Source: 43-108 sp001915545 (GTDB taxonomy: Bacteria > Bacteroidota > Bacteroidia > Bacteroidales > Bacteroidaceae). From it: DNA of 64,000 bases. The notes under the pieces were generated by a model, which was not told the DNA's origin, did no database searches, and was given only the letters and a program-made list of their open reading frames with translations. Positions 1 through 9,813 of the stretch are shown in pieces. Position numbers and translations under genes: made by a program. Numbering within the stretch: position 1 is the stretch's first letter; each line of letters starts with the position of its first letter. The DNA is taken from positions 40,618-104,617 of the forward strand of contig CABUGV010000009.1 in the NCBI GenBank assembly GCA_902491215.1. The letters run 5' to 3'.

Positions 1-238
1 TGACCATGCATCGTCCTTTGCCTATATCGTACCACCCTTTACCCTCATGGCAATATATCAGAATGTTTTGTCTGCTTCCTTCTGTCCTTTCTATGTAATG
101 TCCGGTTGCTCTTGGATAATAACCAATGTCTGTGATGTAAAGCAAACTGGTAACCGGATTTGTTTCTATCCATTTTATAATGTCCTTTGGAATAACTATT
201 GCTTTTTGATTTGGGAAACCATCCTTCTTCTTTTCCAT
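1..238 (-). CDS. AraC-family transcriptional regulator, N-terminal part only (cut by window edge)
   Basis: Reading the minus strand from ATG at 238 gives 79 open codons that run off the left edge, so only the N-terminus is present. It starts MEKKKDGFPNQKAIVIPK and contains LYITDIGYYPRATGHY and ILIYCHEGKGWYDIGKG, which is the usual start of the cupin-like sensor domain of Bacteroidales AraC regulators. The helix-turn-helix half lies outside the window. A TATATTTG -7 element (minus strand, 265-258) sits about 20 nt upstream of the ATG. The gene is divergent from the glycan-degradation cluster, so it is a plausible regulator of it; that role is inferred from position only. Confidence 0.8.
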   Translation of the reverse strand, partial: MEKKKDGFPNQKAIVIPKDIIKWIETNPVTSLLYITDIGYYPRATGHYIERTEGSRQNILIYCHEGKGWYDIGKGRCMV

Positions 239-693
239 ATAATTAGATTTAACATAACAAATATATATCATAAAATCCACCTATTGCACTTATAGGTGCA
301 AAAAATGCGGAATCCGTAAAAAAATACATCATTACAAAAAATATCACATCTGTTTAACCAGAAGCAATGCCTATCTTTACAACATTATTTGCAAACAATC
401 CTGCCAGATAATGTCCGACCATTGCTGAAGTTGCAGTATGAAATGCAACTACAGCAAGTAAATGGGAATAATCACAATGGATGAAATATCAATTAATATG
501 GCTATATATGGAAAAAAGTATTACTTTCACACCTGATTTCAACAAAAGCTGAAAAACAGCTATGTTTCAGAAACAAACCTTGTCAAAGTGTTGCCTTAAA
601 ATCATAATTTATTGTGACACCTTGTCTGTGTTGAAATATTTAGAATTTGAATCAAAAATAATAAGCCTTAAACAAATCACAACACGCAAGAAA
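239..693. other. Divergent intergenic region between regulator and glycan cluster
   Basis: AT-rich stretch of 455 bp. It holds the regulator promoter (258-265, minus strand) and an inverted repeat (278-298). I found no clear TAnnTTTG element for the rightward operon; the nearest is a poor TAGAATTTG-like string around 640-650. The open frame from 562 to 693 precedes a good signal-peptide start at 694 and is probably not translated. Confidence 0.5.
258..298 (-). promoter_or_regulatory. Promoter of the AraC regulator with an overlapping inverted repeat
   Basis: TATATTTG on the minus strand (265-258) matches the Bacteroidetes -7 consensus TAnnTTTG. CACCTAT (278-284) and ATAGGTG (292-298) form a perfect 7-bp inverted repeat around a 7-nt centre. 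It covers the place where a -33 element would lie, which suggests an operator, perhaps for autoregulation. Seen: the motifs. Inferred: the function. Confidence 0.45.
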
Positions 694-2094
694 ATGAAAA
701 ATCTAAGAAAATTCTTTGCTGCATTCGCAGTTGCAGTCTTGAACATCGGAATCTCATTTGCACAATTGCAGATGCCTGCAGTATTTACAGACGGCATGGT
801 ACTACAGCAGAACAGCAATGTTCGGATCTGGGGATGGGGCTCTGCCTCGGAAACAGTAACAGTATCTCCTAAATGGGAAGGGGCACAAGCTGTGAAAACA
901 AAAGTTGACAGCAATGGAAAATGGAGCACCGAAATCTCAACTCCATCAGCCGGTGGACCATACAGCATCGACATCACAAACGGACGCGAAACTATAACCT
1001 TGTCGGATGTACTGCTTGGTGAGGTATGGTTGTGCAGTGGACAATCAAATATGGAATGGTCTGTAAACCACGGTATAATGAATGGAGACAAGGAAGCGGC
1101 CAACGCTGCATGCGCAACACTTCGCATATTCCACATGCCTAAGCAGGGAGCTGACAGTCCGCAGGACGACTGCCGTACAAAGTGGGAGAAATCATCACCT
1201 GAAAGTATGCGCAAAACCAGTGCAACAGCATATTTCTTCGGCCGTATGCTGACAGAAAAGCTTAATGTTCCGGTAGGTATCATGGTTACAGCATGGGGCG
1301 GAACACCGGCTGAGGTATGGACACCTGCAGAAGAGGTCAAAAATGATCCAGTACTTTCAAACTGCAAGTTGTCGCCTGCCGCATGGTGGCCAATAACACC
1401 AGGCGTCCTCTACAATCAGATGATACACCCGATGATTCCATACGAAATAGCCGGATGCATCTGGTATCAAGGTGAATCGAACCATGAGAATGCATCGTCA
1501 TACGAACGTCTTATGACAAAACTTGTTAATTCGTGGAGAAAAGATTTCGGAAAAGATTTCCCATTTTACTATGTTCAGATTGCTCCGCATACATACAATT
1601 CAAAGAAAAACACTCCGGCACAGCTCCGTGAACAGCAGATGCTGATGGCTGAGCATGTAGACAACTGTGCAATGATAAACATTTCAGACCTTGTAGAAAA
1701 TGTAAAGGACATACATCCGCGTAACAAGCGTGCCATCGGTGAAAGACTGGCCAAGCTTGCTCTTGACAAAACATACGGCAAATATGTCGGTGCATACGAG
1801 AGTCCGAAACTGAAGGAAGCTGTCAGATCGGGTAAGAAAATTACGCTGAGCTTTGACGGAAACTTCGAGAAACTGACATCTACTTCAAAAGAAATTACAG
1901 GATTTGCAGTCGTTGATGCCAATGGCAAGCAGATTCCTGCAAAAGCTAAGATCAAAGGACGTGAAATCATCATATCTACCGGCAGTGCAGAGGCTCCTGT
2001 GCAGATTCTTTACTGTTTCGATGATGCCACCATCGGAAGCTTGCGCACAGATGCCGGACTTCCTGTTTTACCGTTCAGAACTAAAATCAAATAA
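694..2094 (+). CDS. Sialate O-acetylesterase-like SASA-domain esterase
   Basis: 466 aa with an N-terminal signal peptide (MKNLRKFFAAFAVAVLN..., cleavage near SFAQ), so exported, probably periplasmic. The start at 694 is chosen because the longer frame from 562 adds 44 residues before the signal peptide. The SGNH-type fold is shown by GQSNMEW with the nucleophile Ser near residue 118, the block WYQGESN (Glu near 261), and D-x-H near 339-341 (DIHPRNKRA) as the rest of the catalytic set. The family (SASA, formerly DUF303) removes acetyl groups from sialic acids or from plant polysaccharides; in this cluster a pectin or hemicellulose acetyl ester is the more likely substrate. First gene of the rightward operon, 6 bp from the next gene. 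Confidence 0.85.
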   Translation: MKNLRKFFAAFAVAVLNIGISFAQLQMPAVFTDGMVLQQNSNVRIWGWGSASETVTVSPKWEGAQAVKTKVDSNGKWSTEISTPSAGGPYSIDITNGRETITLSDVLLGEVWLCSGQSNMEWSVNHGIMNGDKEAANAACATLRIFHMPKQGADSPQDDCRTKWEKSSPESMRKTSATAYFFGRMLTEKLNVPVGIMVTAWGGTPAEVWTPAEEVKNDPVLSNCKLSPAAWWPITPGVLYNQMIHPMIPYEIAGCIWYQGESNHENASSYERLMTKLVNSWRKDFGKDFPFYYVQIAPHTYNSKKNTPAQLREQQMLMAEHVDNCAMINISDLVENVKDIHPRNKRAIGERLAKLALDKTYGKYVGAYESPKLKEAVRSGKKITLSFDGNFEKLTSTSKEITGFAVVDANGKQIPAKAKIKGREIIISTGSAEAPVQILYCFDDATIGSLRTDAGLPVLPFRTKIK

Positions 2095-2100
2095 ATAGAA

Positions 2101-4320
2101 ATGAAAAACATTATTGCAGCTCTGATGGCATGTCTTGGTACTGCGTCATCAGGGTATTCACAAGTAATTACCCCTCAAGGCAATGAAGGACATACACCTG
2201 GAAGCTGGACATGCTACAGAAACAGTTTTGAAATAAAGAACAATCCGAAAAGCATCGAACTGCGTCTGGCTGCTGATACCAAGTATTGGCTGTGGGTAAA
2301 CGGTACACTTGAAATCTCAGAAGGCGGTCTGAAGAGAGGACCGAATCCAAAAGACACATATTGCGACGTAATAACAGACTTGAAAAGCCTCAAAAAAGGC
2401 AAGAATGAGATTGCAGTACTTGTGTGGTATTTCGGAAAAGAAGGATTCAGCCACAAGAATTCACCGACCCCGGGCATGACATTCGATCTTTCCGTAAACG
2501 GCAAAGAAACCGAACCGGAGAATCAATGGAAGTATACCATACATCCTGCATACTATATACCATCAGGCGAAAGTCCGAACTACAGACTTGCAGAATCCAA
2601 CATCGGATTTGATGCTTCGAAAGACATAAACTTCGAAGAAACAGGATTTGATGACAGCAAGTGGAAGACAGCAAATGAAATTTCACTCGAAGAAGCAGGA
2701 TGGAACAACTTGGTTGACAGACCTATACCGTTTTGGCGTGACTATGGCCTAAAACCTTATGCAGATACTAAACATGAGGGCAACGCATATACTGCAGAAA
2801 TGCCCTACAATGCGCAGATAACACCTTACATTAGGCTCAGAAGCGACAAGGGCGGAGACACTTTGCGCATATTGACTGACAATTACAGAGGCGGCTCTGC
2901 TACAAATGTTTTTGCAGAATATGTCACACGTCCCGGTGAACAGGAATTTGAATGCAAGGGGTGGATGAACGGCCACAAGGTTATATATAAAGTTCCGTCA
3001 AGCGTGGATGTGCTCGACCTGAAATATCGCGAAACCGGCTACAACACTACATTTGCAGGAAGCTTCGTGTGTGACGACCCAATGCTCAACACACTGTGGG
3101 GAAAATCGCAGCGCACTCTCTACATAACAATGCGCGACACATATATGGACTGTCCTGACAGAGAAAGGTCGCAGTGGTTGGGTGACGTTGTAAACGAACT
3201 AGGCGAAGCTTTCTATGCCATGGACGAGCGTGCACACCTTCTCACACGAAAAGGTATCAGGGAACTCATGGCTTGGCAGCGTCCTGACAGCACCATTTAT
3301 GCGCCTGTGCCATCAGGAAACTACGACTCGGAACTGCCTATGCAGATGCTTGCCAGTGTGGGATACTATGGATTCTGGACATATTATATGGGTACGGGGG
3401 ACAAAAACACAATAGAAACAGTTTTCCCCAATGTAAAGAAATATATACACGTCTGGAAGACCGACAGCGAAGGCCTTGTCATACCAAGAAAAGGCGGATG
3501 GACCTGGGGCGACTGGGGTGAAGACAAAGACATAGCTCTTCTGTTCAACCTATGGTATGCCATTGCGCTTGACGGATACGAACGTATGGCACAGCTCACA
3601 GGAAACACAGACGAAGCTGAATGGGCAAACGCCACATCTTCAAGACTTAAGACTGTTTTCCATAAGAAATTCTGGAACGGAAAATATTATGTGTCTCCAG
3701 GCTACAAGGACTGTCCAGACGACCGAGCACAGGCACTTGCCGTCGTGTCTGGTATTCTTCCAAAAGAACTTTACCCTGTCATAAGACCATTCTTCAAGGA
3801 GCATCACCATGCAAGTCCTTATATGGAGAAATATGTACTCCAGGCATTGTGCATGATGGGTTACGAACAGGATGCTCTCAACAGAATGAAGATAAGATAT
3901 GCCGACATGATTGAAAGTCCTCTGACAACTCTTTGGGAAGGCTGGGGTATTGGCTCGAAAGGATTTGGAGGCGGAACGTACAACCATGCATGGAGCGGAG
4001 GTCCGCTGACCATTATGAGTTCAATGATTGCCGGCATTGAGACAGTGAAGCCTGCATTTGAGGAGTTCCGCGTTAAACCGTCTCCTGCACATTTGAGCCA
4101 TATTGAAACCAAAGTTCCGCTGAGCGGAAATAGATTCATATCGCTCGTACTTGACAAAGACGCACAAATGTGCACGATGACTCTGGAAGTACCTAAAGGA
4201 ACAACGGCAGAAGTTTTCACTATCGACGGTTACAACACAATGACCATAAACGGAAAAAAGATTTCCGGTAACTCCAAGAAACTCAAGAGCGGTTCATGGC
4301 ACATAGAAATGTTTAAGTGA
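2101..4320 (+). CDS. GH78-like alpha-L-rhamnosidase
   Basis: 739 aa with a signal peptide (MKNIIAALMACLGTASSGYSQ). The N-terminal third is beta-sandwich-like (LWVNG, VLVWYFG). The (alpha/alpha)6 catalytic part carries DTYMDCPDRERSQWLGD near residue 345-362, the counterpart of the acidic signature of bacterial alpha-L-rhamnosidases, followed by GWTWGDWGEDKD and LWEGWGIGSKGFGGGTYNHAW. The C-terminus is a small beta domain. The family removes terminal alpha-L-rhamnose. It is smaller than many GH78 enzymes and the signature differs from the classical DERLGWTGD, so a related rhamnosidase-like family is possible. It starts 6 bp after the esterase stop, so the two are surely cotranscribed. Confidence 0.8.
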   Translation: MKNIIAALMACLGTASSGYSQVITPQGNEGHTPGSWTCYRNSFEIKNNPKSIELRLAADTKYWLWVNGTLEISEGGLKRGPNPKDTYCDVITDLKSLKKGKNEIAVLVWYFGKEGFSHKNSPTPGMTFDLSVNGKETEPENQWKYTIHPAYYIPSGESPNYRLAESNIGFDASKDINFEETGFDDSKWKTANEISLEEAGWNNLVDRPIPFWRDYGLKPYADTKHEGNAYTAEMPYNAQITPYIRLRSDKGGDTLRILTDNYRGGSATNVFAEYVTRPGEQEFECKGWMNGHKVIYKVPSSVDVLDLKYRETGYNTTFAGSFVCDDPMLNTLWGKSQRTLYITMRDTYMDCPDRERSQWLGDVVNELGEAFYAMDERAHLLTRKGIRELMAWQRPDSTIYAPVPSGNYDSELPMQMLASVGYYGFWTYYMGTGDKNTIETVFPNVKKYIHVWKTDSEGLVIPRKGGWTWGDWGEDKDIALLFNLWYAIALDGYERMAQLTGNTDEAEWANATSSRLKTVFHKKFWNGKYYVSPGYKDCPDDRAQALAVVSGILPKELYPVIRPFFKEHHHASPYMEKYVLQALCMMGYEQDALNRMKIRYADMIESPLTTLWEGWGIGSKGFGGGTYNHAWSGGPLTIMSSMIAGIETVKPAFEEFRVKPSPAHLSHIETKVPLSGNRFISLVLDKDAQMCTMTLEVPKGTTAEVFTIDGYNTMTINGKKISGNSKKLKSGSWHIEMFK

Positions 4321-4360
4321 ACTCTGACAAAATAAACTAAATTTATCAATAAACCTTATT

Positions 4361-6645
4361 ATGAAATTAAAATCTGGATTTCTGCCCCTGGCACTAGCAC
4401 TGACTGTAAGTACGGCGAGTTACGGGGCACAAAAAAATGAGAGTGAAAAAGTAATTGACATCGTCAACAAGGTCAATCAACATTGGCAGGAAAACAATAA
4501 GGCGGAGTCAAAAGTGCTTTCTGGCACAATGCGGCCTACCACACAGGCAACATGGAAGCATATTTCCTTACTGGCAATGATGCATACAGGGAATATTCGG
4601 AAACATGGGCAAACTACAATCAGTGGATGGGCGCTAAGGAAAGAGACAAGAAGAGGTGGAAGTATCGCTACGGAGAAACAAAAGACCATGTGCTATTCGG
4701 AGACTGGCGGATTTGTTTCCAGACATACATAGACCTTTACAACATCAATCCTGAAGAGCGCAAGGTGAGACGTGCAAAGGAAGTTATGGGATACCAGATT
4801 ACTACACCAGTAAAAGATTATTGGTGGTGGAGCGACGGTCTCTACATGGTTATGCCTGTGATGACCAAAATGTACAAACTGACTGGCGACAGGAAGTATC
4901 TGGACAAACTTTACGAATATCTGCTGGCCTCAGACAGCATCATGTTCGACAAGGAAGAAAATCTATATTACCGCGATGCAAAGTATGTTTACCCAAAACA
5001 TAAAACAGCCAACGGCATAAAGGATTTTTGGGCTCGCGGTGACGGATGGGTTCTCGCAGGTTTGGCAAAGGTTCTCAAGGATATGCCCGATGATTTCCGA
5101 CACAGACCATTCTTCGTTGACAAATACATAAAGATGGCAAAGGCTGTGGCTGCACTTCAGCAGCCAGAAGGCTATTGGACAAGGAGCATGAAGGATCCTC
5201 AGTGCGCACCGGGTCCTGAAACAAGCGGTACTGCATTCTTTACGTATGGCATAATATGGGGTATCAATAATGGATATCTTCAGGAAGAAGAATTCAAGCC
5301 TGTCATTGACAAGGCATGGAAGTATCTTTCCAAAACTGCATTGCAGAAAGACGGAACAGTCGGCTATGTACAGCCTATCGGTGAAAGAGCCATTCCTGGT
5401 CAGGTTATAGACGCACGCTCGACAGCCAATTTCGGTGTAGGCGCATTTCTATTGGCATCATGCGAATATGCGCGCTATCTGAAAACGAAGGAACAGAGCG
5501 ACAGACAATATTGGTGCAAACTGGCCTATGACATGGCAAAGCCGGTATTGAGCAACATGGCAAACGGAACTCTTCAGAAGAACATGATAGTGGAAGTCAG
5601 CCCAACATGGGACGGACGCAACAAGAAAGTTGCATATATGGAATGTTTCGGTCGCCTAATGGCCGGTATAGCTCCATGGCTTGCTCTTCCTGACGACGAT
5701 ACAGAAGAAGGAAAAATGAGACACCAGCTTCGCGAATGGGCGCTTAAGAGCTATGCAAATGCAGTTGACCCTCAGAGTACAGATTATCTTTTGTGGAACG
5801 GACACAGCCAGGCACTTGTAGACGCAGCGTACATTGCAGAAAGCTTTATAAGAGCTTACGATCAGCTCTGGGTTCCATTGGACGAAACGACAAAGCAGAG
5901 ATACATTAAGGAGTTCTCAAGCCTGAGATGGGTTGATCCACCTTACTCAAACTGGTTGCTTTTCTCATCAATGGTCGAAAGTTTCCTTGCAAAGGTAGAT
6001 GCCAAGTATGACAAATACAGAGTAAACTCAGCACTGAGAAAGATTGAGGAATGGTATGTCGGTGACGGATGGTATTCTGACGGTCCTTCATACGCATTCG
6101 ATTACTATGGAAGCTACGTTATACATCCTATGTATTTGGAAACCTTGCATACAATGGCAGAGGCAGGTGTCCGCGGATATGACTACAGAGGTATGTGGAA
6201 TAAAGCTCTGAGACGTACACAGAAGTACAGTCTTGTTCTCGAACGCTTCATATCGCCTGATGGATATTTCCCTGCATTCGGAAGATCAATCCCTTACCGA
6301 ATGGCGGCAATGCAGCCTCTCGCTATGATGGCATGGTACGGACGTCTCCCGGCCGGTGTATCAGAGGCACAGGTAAGATGCGCATTGACAGAGGCTTTCA
6401 GACGCATGTTCGATGATAACAATAATTATAATGAAGGAGGATTCCTCACTATAGGATTTACAGGAAGTCAGCCGAACAGTGCCGATTACTATACAAACAA
6501 CGGCAGCTTGTACATGACATCGTTGTCATTCTTACCTCTTGGACTGCCTGCATCTCACTCTTTCTGGACAGATGCACCGCAACCTTGGACGCAACAGAAA
6601 GCATGGAAGGGAAAGGCATTTCCAAAAGATCATAGATGGGACTAA
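4361..6645 (+). pseudogene. GH105 unsaturated rhamnogalacturonyl hydrolase fused to DUF2264, frameshifted
   Basis: The reading frame from 4361 gives a signal peptide and the start of a GH105 domain (VIDIVNKVNQHWQ), then shifts at an AAAA run (4510-4513). One added A restores TCA AAA AGT GCT TTC TGG and joins it to the frame that stays open to 6645, about 760 aa in all. GH105 features follow: DYWWWSDGLYMVMPVM and DFWARGDGWVLAGLAKV, with the catalytic Asp type of YteR/YesR. The C-terminal half (from about VEVSPTWDGRN) is a full DUF2264 domain, a family I recall as CAZy GH154, with beta-glucuronidase activity reported. Such a fusion could remove both unsaturated and saturated uronic acids. Everything except one base looks intact, so a sequencing error or a recent mutation are both possible. 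Confidence 0.8.
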
Positions 6646-6672
6646 GATAATAATTGTAAAGTAAAATAAAAT

Positions 6673-6750
6673 GCATCTTTTCAAGATGCTGTACTTATGA
6701 CAAAAGCAGATCTGTGGGGCAAGGGAGCCCATTGCAGATCTGCTTCTTAT
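6673..6750 (+). terminator. Rho-independent terminator after the first glycan operon
   Basis: AAGCAGATCTG (6704-6714) pairs perfectly with CAGATCTGCTT (6735-6745), with an inner GGGC/GCCC stem (6717-6720 with 6727-6730), followed by CTTATTTTT. A second small hairpin GCATCTT/AAGATGC lies just before it (6673-6689). Confidence 0.75.
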
Positions 6751-7015
6751 TTTTAGCATACAAGTATGTTATAATTTACTTTTTAAGGACGTAAGTATCT
6801 TATTTAAAGATAGTAATACGTTGAATATGTCTTCGCTGGATGAATTATGCTCTTTAACAGAAATACAGCTAACTTGCTAATAAGGATCATTAACTATACA
6901 TTTTAAGATATTACTCGCCAATCGTAAAATATTACATCTAATAATATTTTTCTCCATTTTTTACTCTTGAGTTTATTTCTTATTTTGCGCCTGTAAAAAT
7001 AAAAAGTTACGGGCT
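6751..7015. other. AT-rich leader before the GH2 gene
   Basis: Non-coding, very AT-rich. A TATTTTG string around 6983-6989 resembles a -7 element with one base too few. No ORF or strong repeat was seen. Confidence 0.4.
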
Positions 7016-9790
7016 ATGAAAAAAACATTTATATCTTTGCTTTTAACAGCATCTATATGCGGATACGCAAACGATCGAGATGTTCTGGATCTGAGCGGTA
7101 AATGGACTGTCGGATTGGACAGTACCGATATAGGTTTGACTGAAAACTGGCAAGAACGATTATTCACAACTCCAATATCTCTACCAGGAACAACAGATGG
7201 TGCAGGACTGGGTATTGAAAATACTCTAAAGCCAGCTCTGACTAAACCACAGCTTACTTATCTCACTAGAAAACATAAGCATGTGGGACCGGCGTGGTAT
7301 TCAAGAAATATTGAAATTCCAAAGGATTGGAACGGCAAAGATATATTCCTTACACTCGAAAGAGCGATGTGGGACACTCAGGTTTGGATTGACGGAAAGA
7401 AAGTGGAAGGACACGAAGAAAGTCTTGTCACTCCTCACCACTATGATATAACACGATATGTCACTCCTGGAAGCAAACATCTGATTTCTATCAGAGTTGA
7501 CAATCGTAAGCGGTATGACATTTCAAACGGAATGGCACATGCCTACACTAATCACACGCAGATTATATGGAACGGAATCCTCGGTGACATGGAAATTCAA
7601 GCTAAAGATCCTGTCAGAATTGAAACTGTAGATCTGTATCCTGATTTGAATAGCAACAATGTAAAGGCGGTCATTGAAATTTCCAACAACAGCGGAAGCG
7701 AAAGGGAAGCTGTAATTCAGTTCGGCGTAAAAGGACTGAAAGACATTGCGCCAAGCAAAAAGACTGTTGCATTGAAAAAAGGTGTGAACAGAATCGAGAC
7801 TGTTCAAGACATGGGAAACAGCTATGTCAAGTGGAGCGAATTTACACCTGAAATATACACAGCCTCCGTATCACTGGAGTCGGAAGGTATGAAATCGCAA
7901 AAGGAAGAAACGTTCGGCATGCGTGAACTGAAACGTGACGGCAATAAGCTGATTCTCAACGACGCACCGTTATTTCTCCGCGGAACATTGGAGTGCTGTA
8001 TATTCCCACTCACAGGAACACCGCCAATGGATAAAAAAGGATGGAAGAAAGTGTTCAGCGCTGCAAAAGAATATGGCCTTAACCACTTGCGTTTCCATTC
8101 ATGGTGTCCGCCAGAGGCCGCATTCGAAGCAGCAGACGAGATGGGATTTTATCTTCAGATAGAGCTTCCAGCATGGGTACTGACTATAGGAAAGAGCCCG
8201 GACGCAGTCAGATTCCTTCGCGCAGAAGCCGAAAACATCAGAAGAGAATATGGCAATCATCCGTCTCTCTGCCTCTGGAGTTTGGGCAACGAGCTTCAGG
8301 GTGATTTCAGAATATTGTCGGACATGCTTGATGAACTCAAAGCCAAAGATTCTCGCCATTTGTACACAACAACATCATTCACATTCGAAAACGGACACGG
8401 AAGATGGCCGGAAAAGAATGATGACTACTTTGTTACTCAATGGACAAAAAAAGGATGGGTGAGAGGCCAGGGCGTATTCAATCAGGAAGTTCCTTCATTT
8501 GACAAGAACTACAACGCGTCAGTAGAAGGAATGGAAGTGCCGTTGATTACGCACGAAGTAGGACAATATTCCGTATATCCGGATCTGAACGAAATTAAGA
8601 AATACAAGGGTGTGCTGATGCCACTCAACTTTATGGCTGTAAAGGAAGATCTGATAAAGAAAGGTCTGATTGACAAAGCTGATGACTATCTGAAATCTTC
8701 AGGCAAGCTTGCTGCCATACTCTATAAAGAAGAAATAGAACGTGCGCTCAAGACTGCAGGAATAAGCGGTTTCCAACTCCTCGACCTGCACGATTTCCCT
8801 GGACAAGGAACAGCACTTGTAGGATTGCTCAATGCATTTTGGGAAAGCAAGGGAATCATAGATGGAAAAGATTTCAGAGAATTCTGTTCACCTGTCGTAC
8901 CATTGCTCAATTTCCCTAAGGCAATATATCTCAACAGCGAAACATTCAATGGCGAATTTGTTGTATGCAACTATGGTAAATCAGTTCTTCACAACAAGAA
9001 TATTGAATGGACAGTTTCTTGCAACGGCAAGAAAATCAGCAGCGGAAAAACTCAGGTAAGCAGTTTGGGTATAGGTTACAATGGTGAATTAGGCACTATG
9101 TCAGTGCCATTGGCAAATATAACTGAAGCCTCTAAGCTCGAAATTGAACTTGGAATAGAGGGCACAGATTACAAAAACCGTTGGAATATATGGGTATACC
9201 CAGATAATCAGACAGTGGAATGGGGCGATGTAGTATACACAAGAGATTTTGCTGAAGCAGAATCGCTCCTTGCACAGGGCAAAAAGGTTTTGTTCAACCC
9301 TGATTGGAAAACAATGAAGGGTATTGAGGGAAAGTTTGTCCCTGTATTCTGGAGCCCTGTGCATTTCCCTAACCAGGCAGGAACTATGGGCTTGCTGTGC
9401 AATCCTAAGCACGATGTATTGAAGCAGTTCCCTACAGACAGCTACACTGATTGGCAGTGGTGGGATCTCAACATCAACTCTACGACGCTCATTACGGACA
9501 ATCTCAAAGGCGGTGACGCAATTGTTGAAATGATTGACAACTTTGCCAATAACCGCAAGCTTGCATCATTGTACGAAGGTCAGGTAGGAAACGGTAAGCT
9601 CATGCTGGCTACATTCGATCTGGAAAGAAATCTTGACAAGAGACCTGTTGCCAAGCAAATGCTCATATCAATACTTGACTACATGAACAGCGACAAGTTT
9701 AATCCGTCTGTGTTAAGCAATTTCGATGTACTGAAAGACATAGTAGGCAAAACTGAGAACAACAAGCAGTCAGCAGAAGGAATTTATTAA
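7016..9790 (+). CDS. Glycoside hydrolase family 2 enzyme (beta-galactosidase/beta-glucuronidase type)
   Basis: 924 aa with a signal peptide (MKKTFISLLLTASICGYA). The order is typical of GH2: a sugar-binding jelly-roll (WYSRNIEIPKDW, AMWDTQVWIDGKKV), an Ig-like domain, a TIM barrel, then C-terminal beta domains. The barrel has LRFHSWCPPEAAFEAADEMG, LWSLGNELQG with the acid/base Glu at about 426, and THEVGQYS with the likely nucleophile Glu at about 514. Substrate cannot be read from sequence; beta-galactosidase is the first guess, beta-glucuronidase or mannosidase are alternatives. It opens a second transcription block after the terminator at 6704-6750, and the permease follows 23 bp later. 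Confidence 0.85.
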   Translation: MKKTFISLLLTASICGYANDRDVLDLSGKWTVGLDSTDIGLTENWQERLFTTPISLPGTTDGAGLGIENTLKPALTKPQLTYLTRKHKHVGPAWYSRNIEIPKDWNGKDIFLTLERAMWDTQVWIDGKKVEGHEESLVTPHHYDITRYVTPGSKHLISIRVDNRKRYDISNGMAHAYTNHTQIIWNGILGDMEIQAKDPVRIETVDLYPDLNSNNVKAVIEISNNSGSEREAVIQFGVKGLKDIAPSKKTVALKKGVNRIETVQDMGNSYVKWSEFTPEIYTASVSLESEGMKSQKEETFGMRELKRDGNKLILNDAPLFLRGTLECCIFPLTGTPPMDKKGWKKVFSAAKEYGLNHLRFHSWCPPEAAFEAADEMGFYLQIELPAWVLTIGKSPDAVRFLRAEAENIRREYGNHPSLCLWSLGNELQGDFRILSDMLDELKAKDSRHLYTTTSFTFENGHGRWPEKNDDYFVTQWTKKGWVRGQGVFNQEVPSFDKNYNASVEGMEVPLITHEVGQYSVYPDLNEIKKYKGVLMPLNFMAVKEDLIKKGLIDKADDYLKSSGKLAAILYKEEIERALKTAGISGFQLLDLHDFPGQGTALVGLLNAFWESKGIIDGKDFREFCSPVVPLLNFPKAIYLNSETFNGEFVVCNYGKSVLHNKNIEWTVSCNGKKISSGKTQVSSLGIGYNGELGTMSVPLANITEASKLEIELGIEGTDYKNRWNIWVYPDNQTVEWGDVVYTRDFAEAESLLAQGKKVLFNPDWKTMKGIEGKFVPVFWSPVHFPNQAGTMGLLCNPKHDVLKQFPTDSYTDWQWWDLNINSTTLITDNLKGGDAIVEMIDNFANNRKLASLYEGQVGNGKLMLATFDLERNLDKRPVAKQMLISILDYMNSDKFNPSVLSNFDVLKDIVGKTENNKQSAEGIY

Positions 9791-9813
9791 CCTTAACAAA
9801 TCAACATATAGTC

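Noticed and set aside
47..295. Small plus-strand ORF at the left edge
   Set aside because: It is antisense to the N-terminus of the AraC regulator and overlaps its promoter.
609..1367. Long open frame on the minus strand inside the esterase gene
   Set aside because: It has no domain or signal and lies wholly antisense to a well-supported gene.
4510..4516. Programmed frameshift in GH105
   Set aside because: No slippery heptamer with a following structure is visible; a missing base is simpler.
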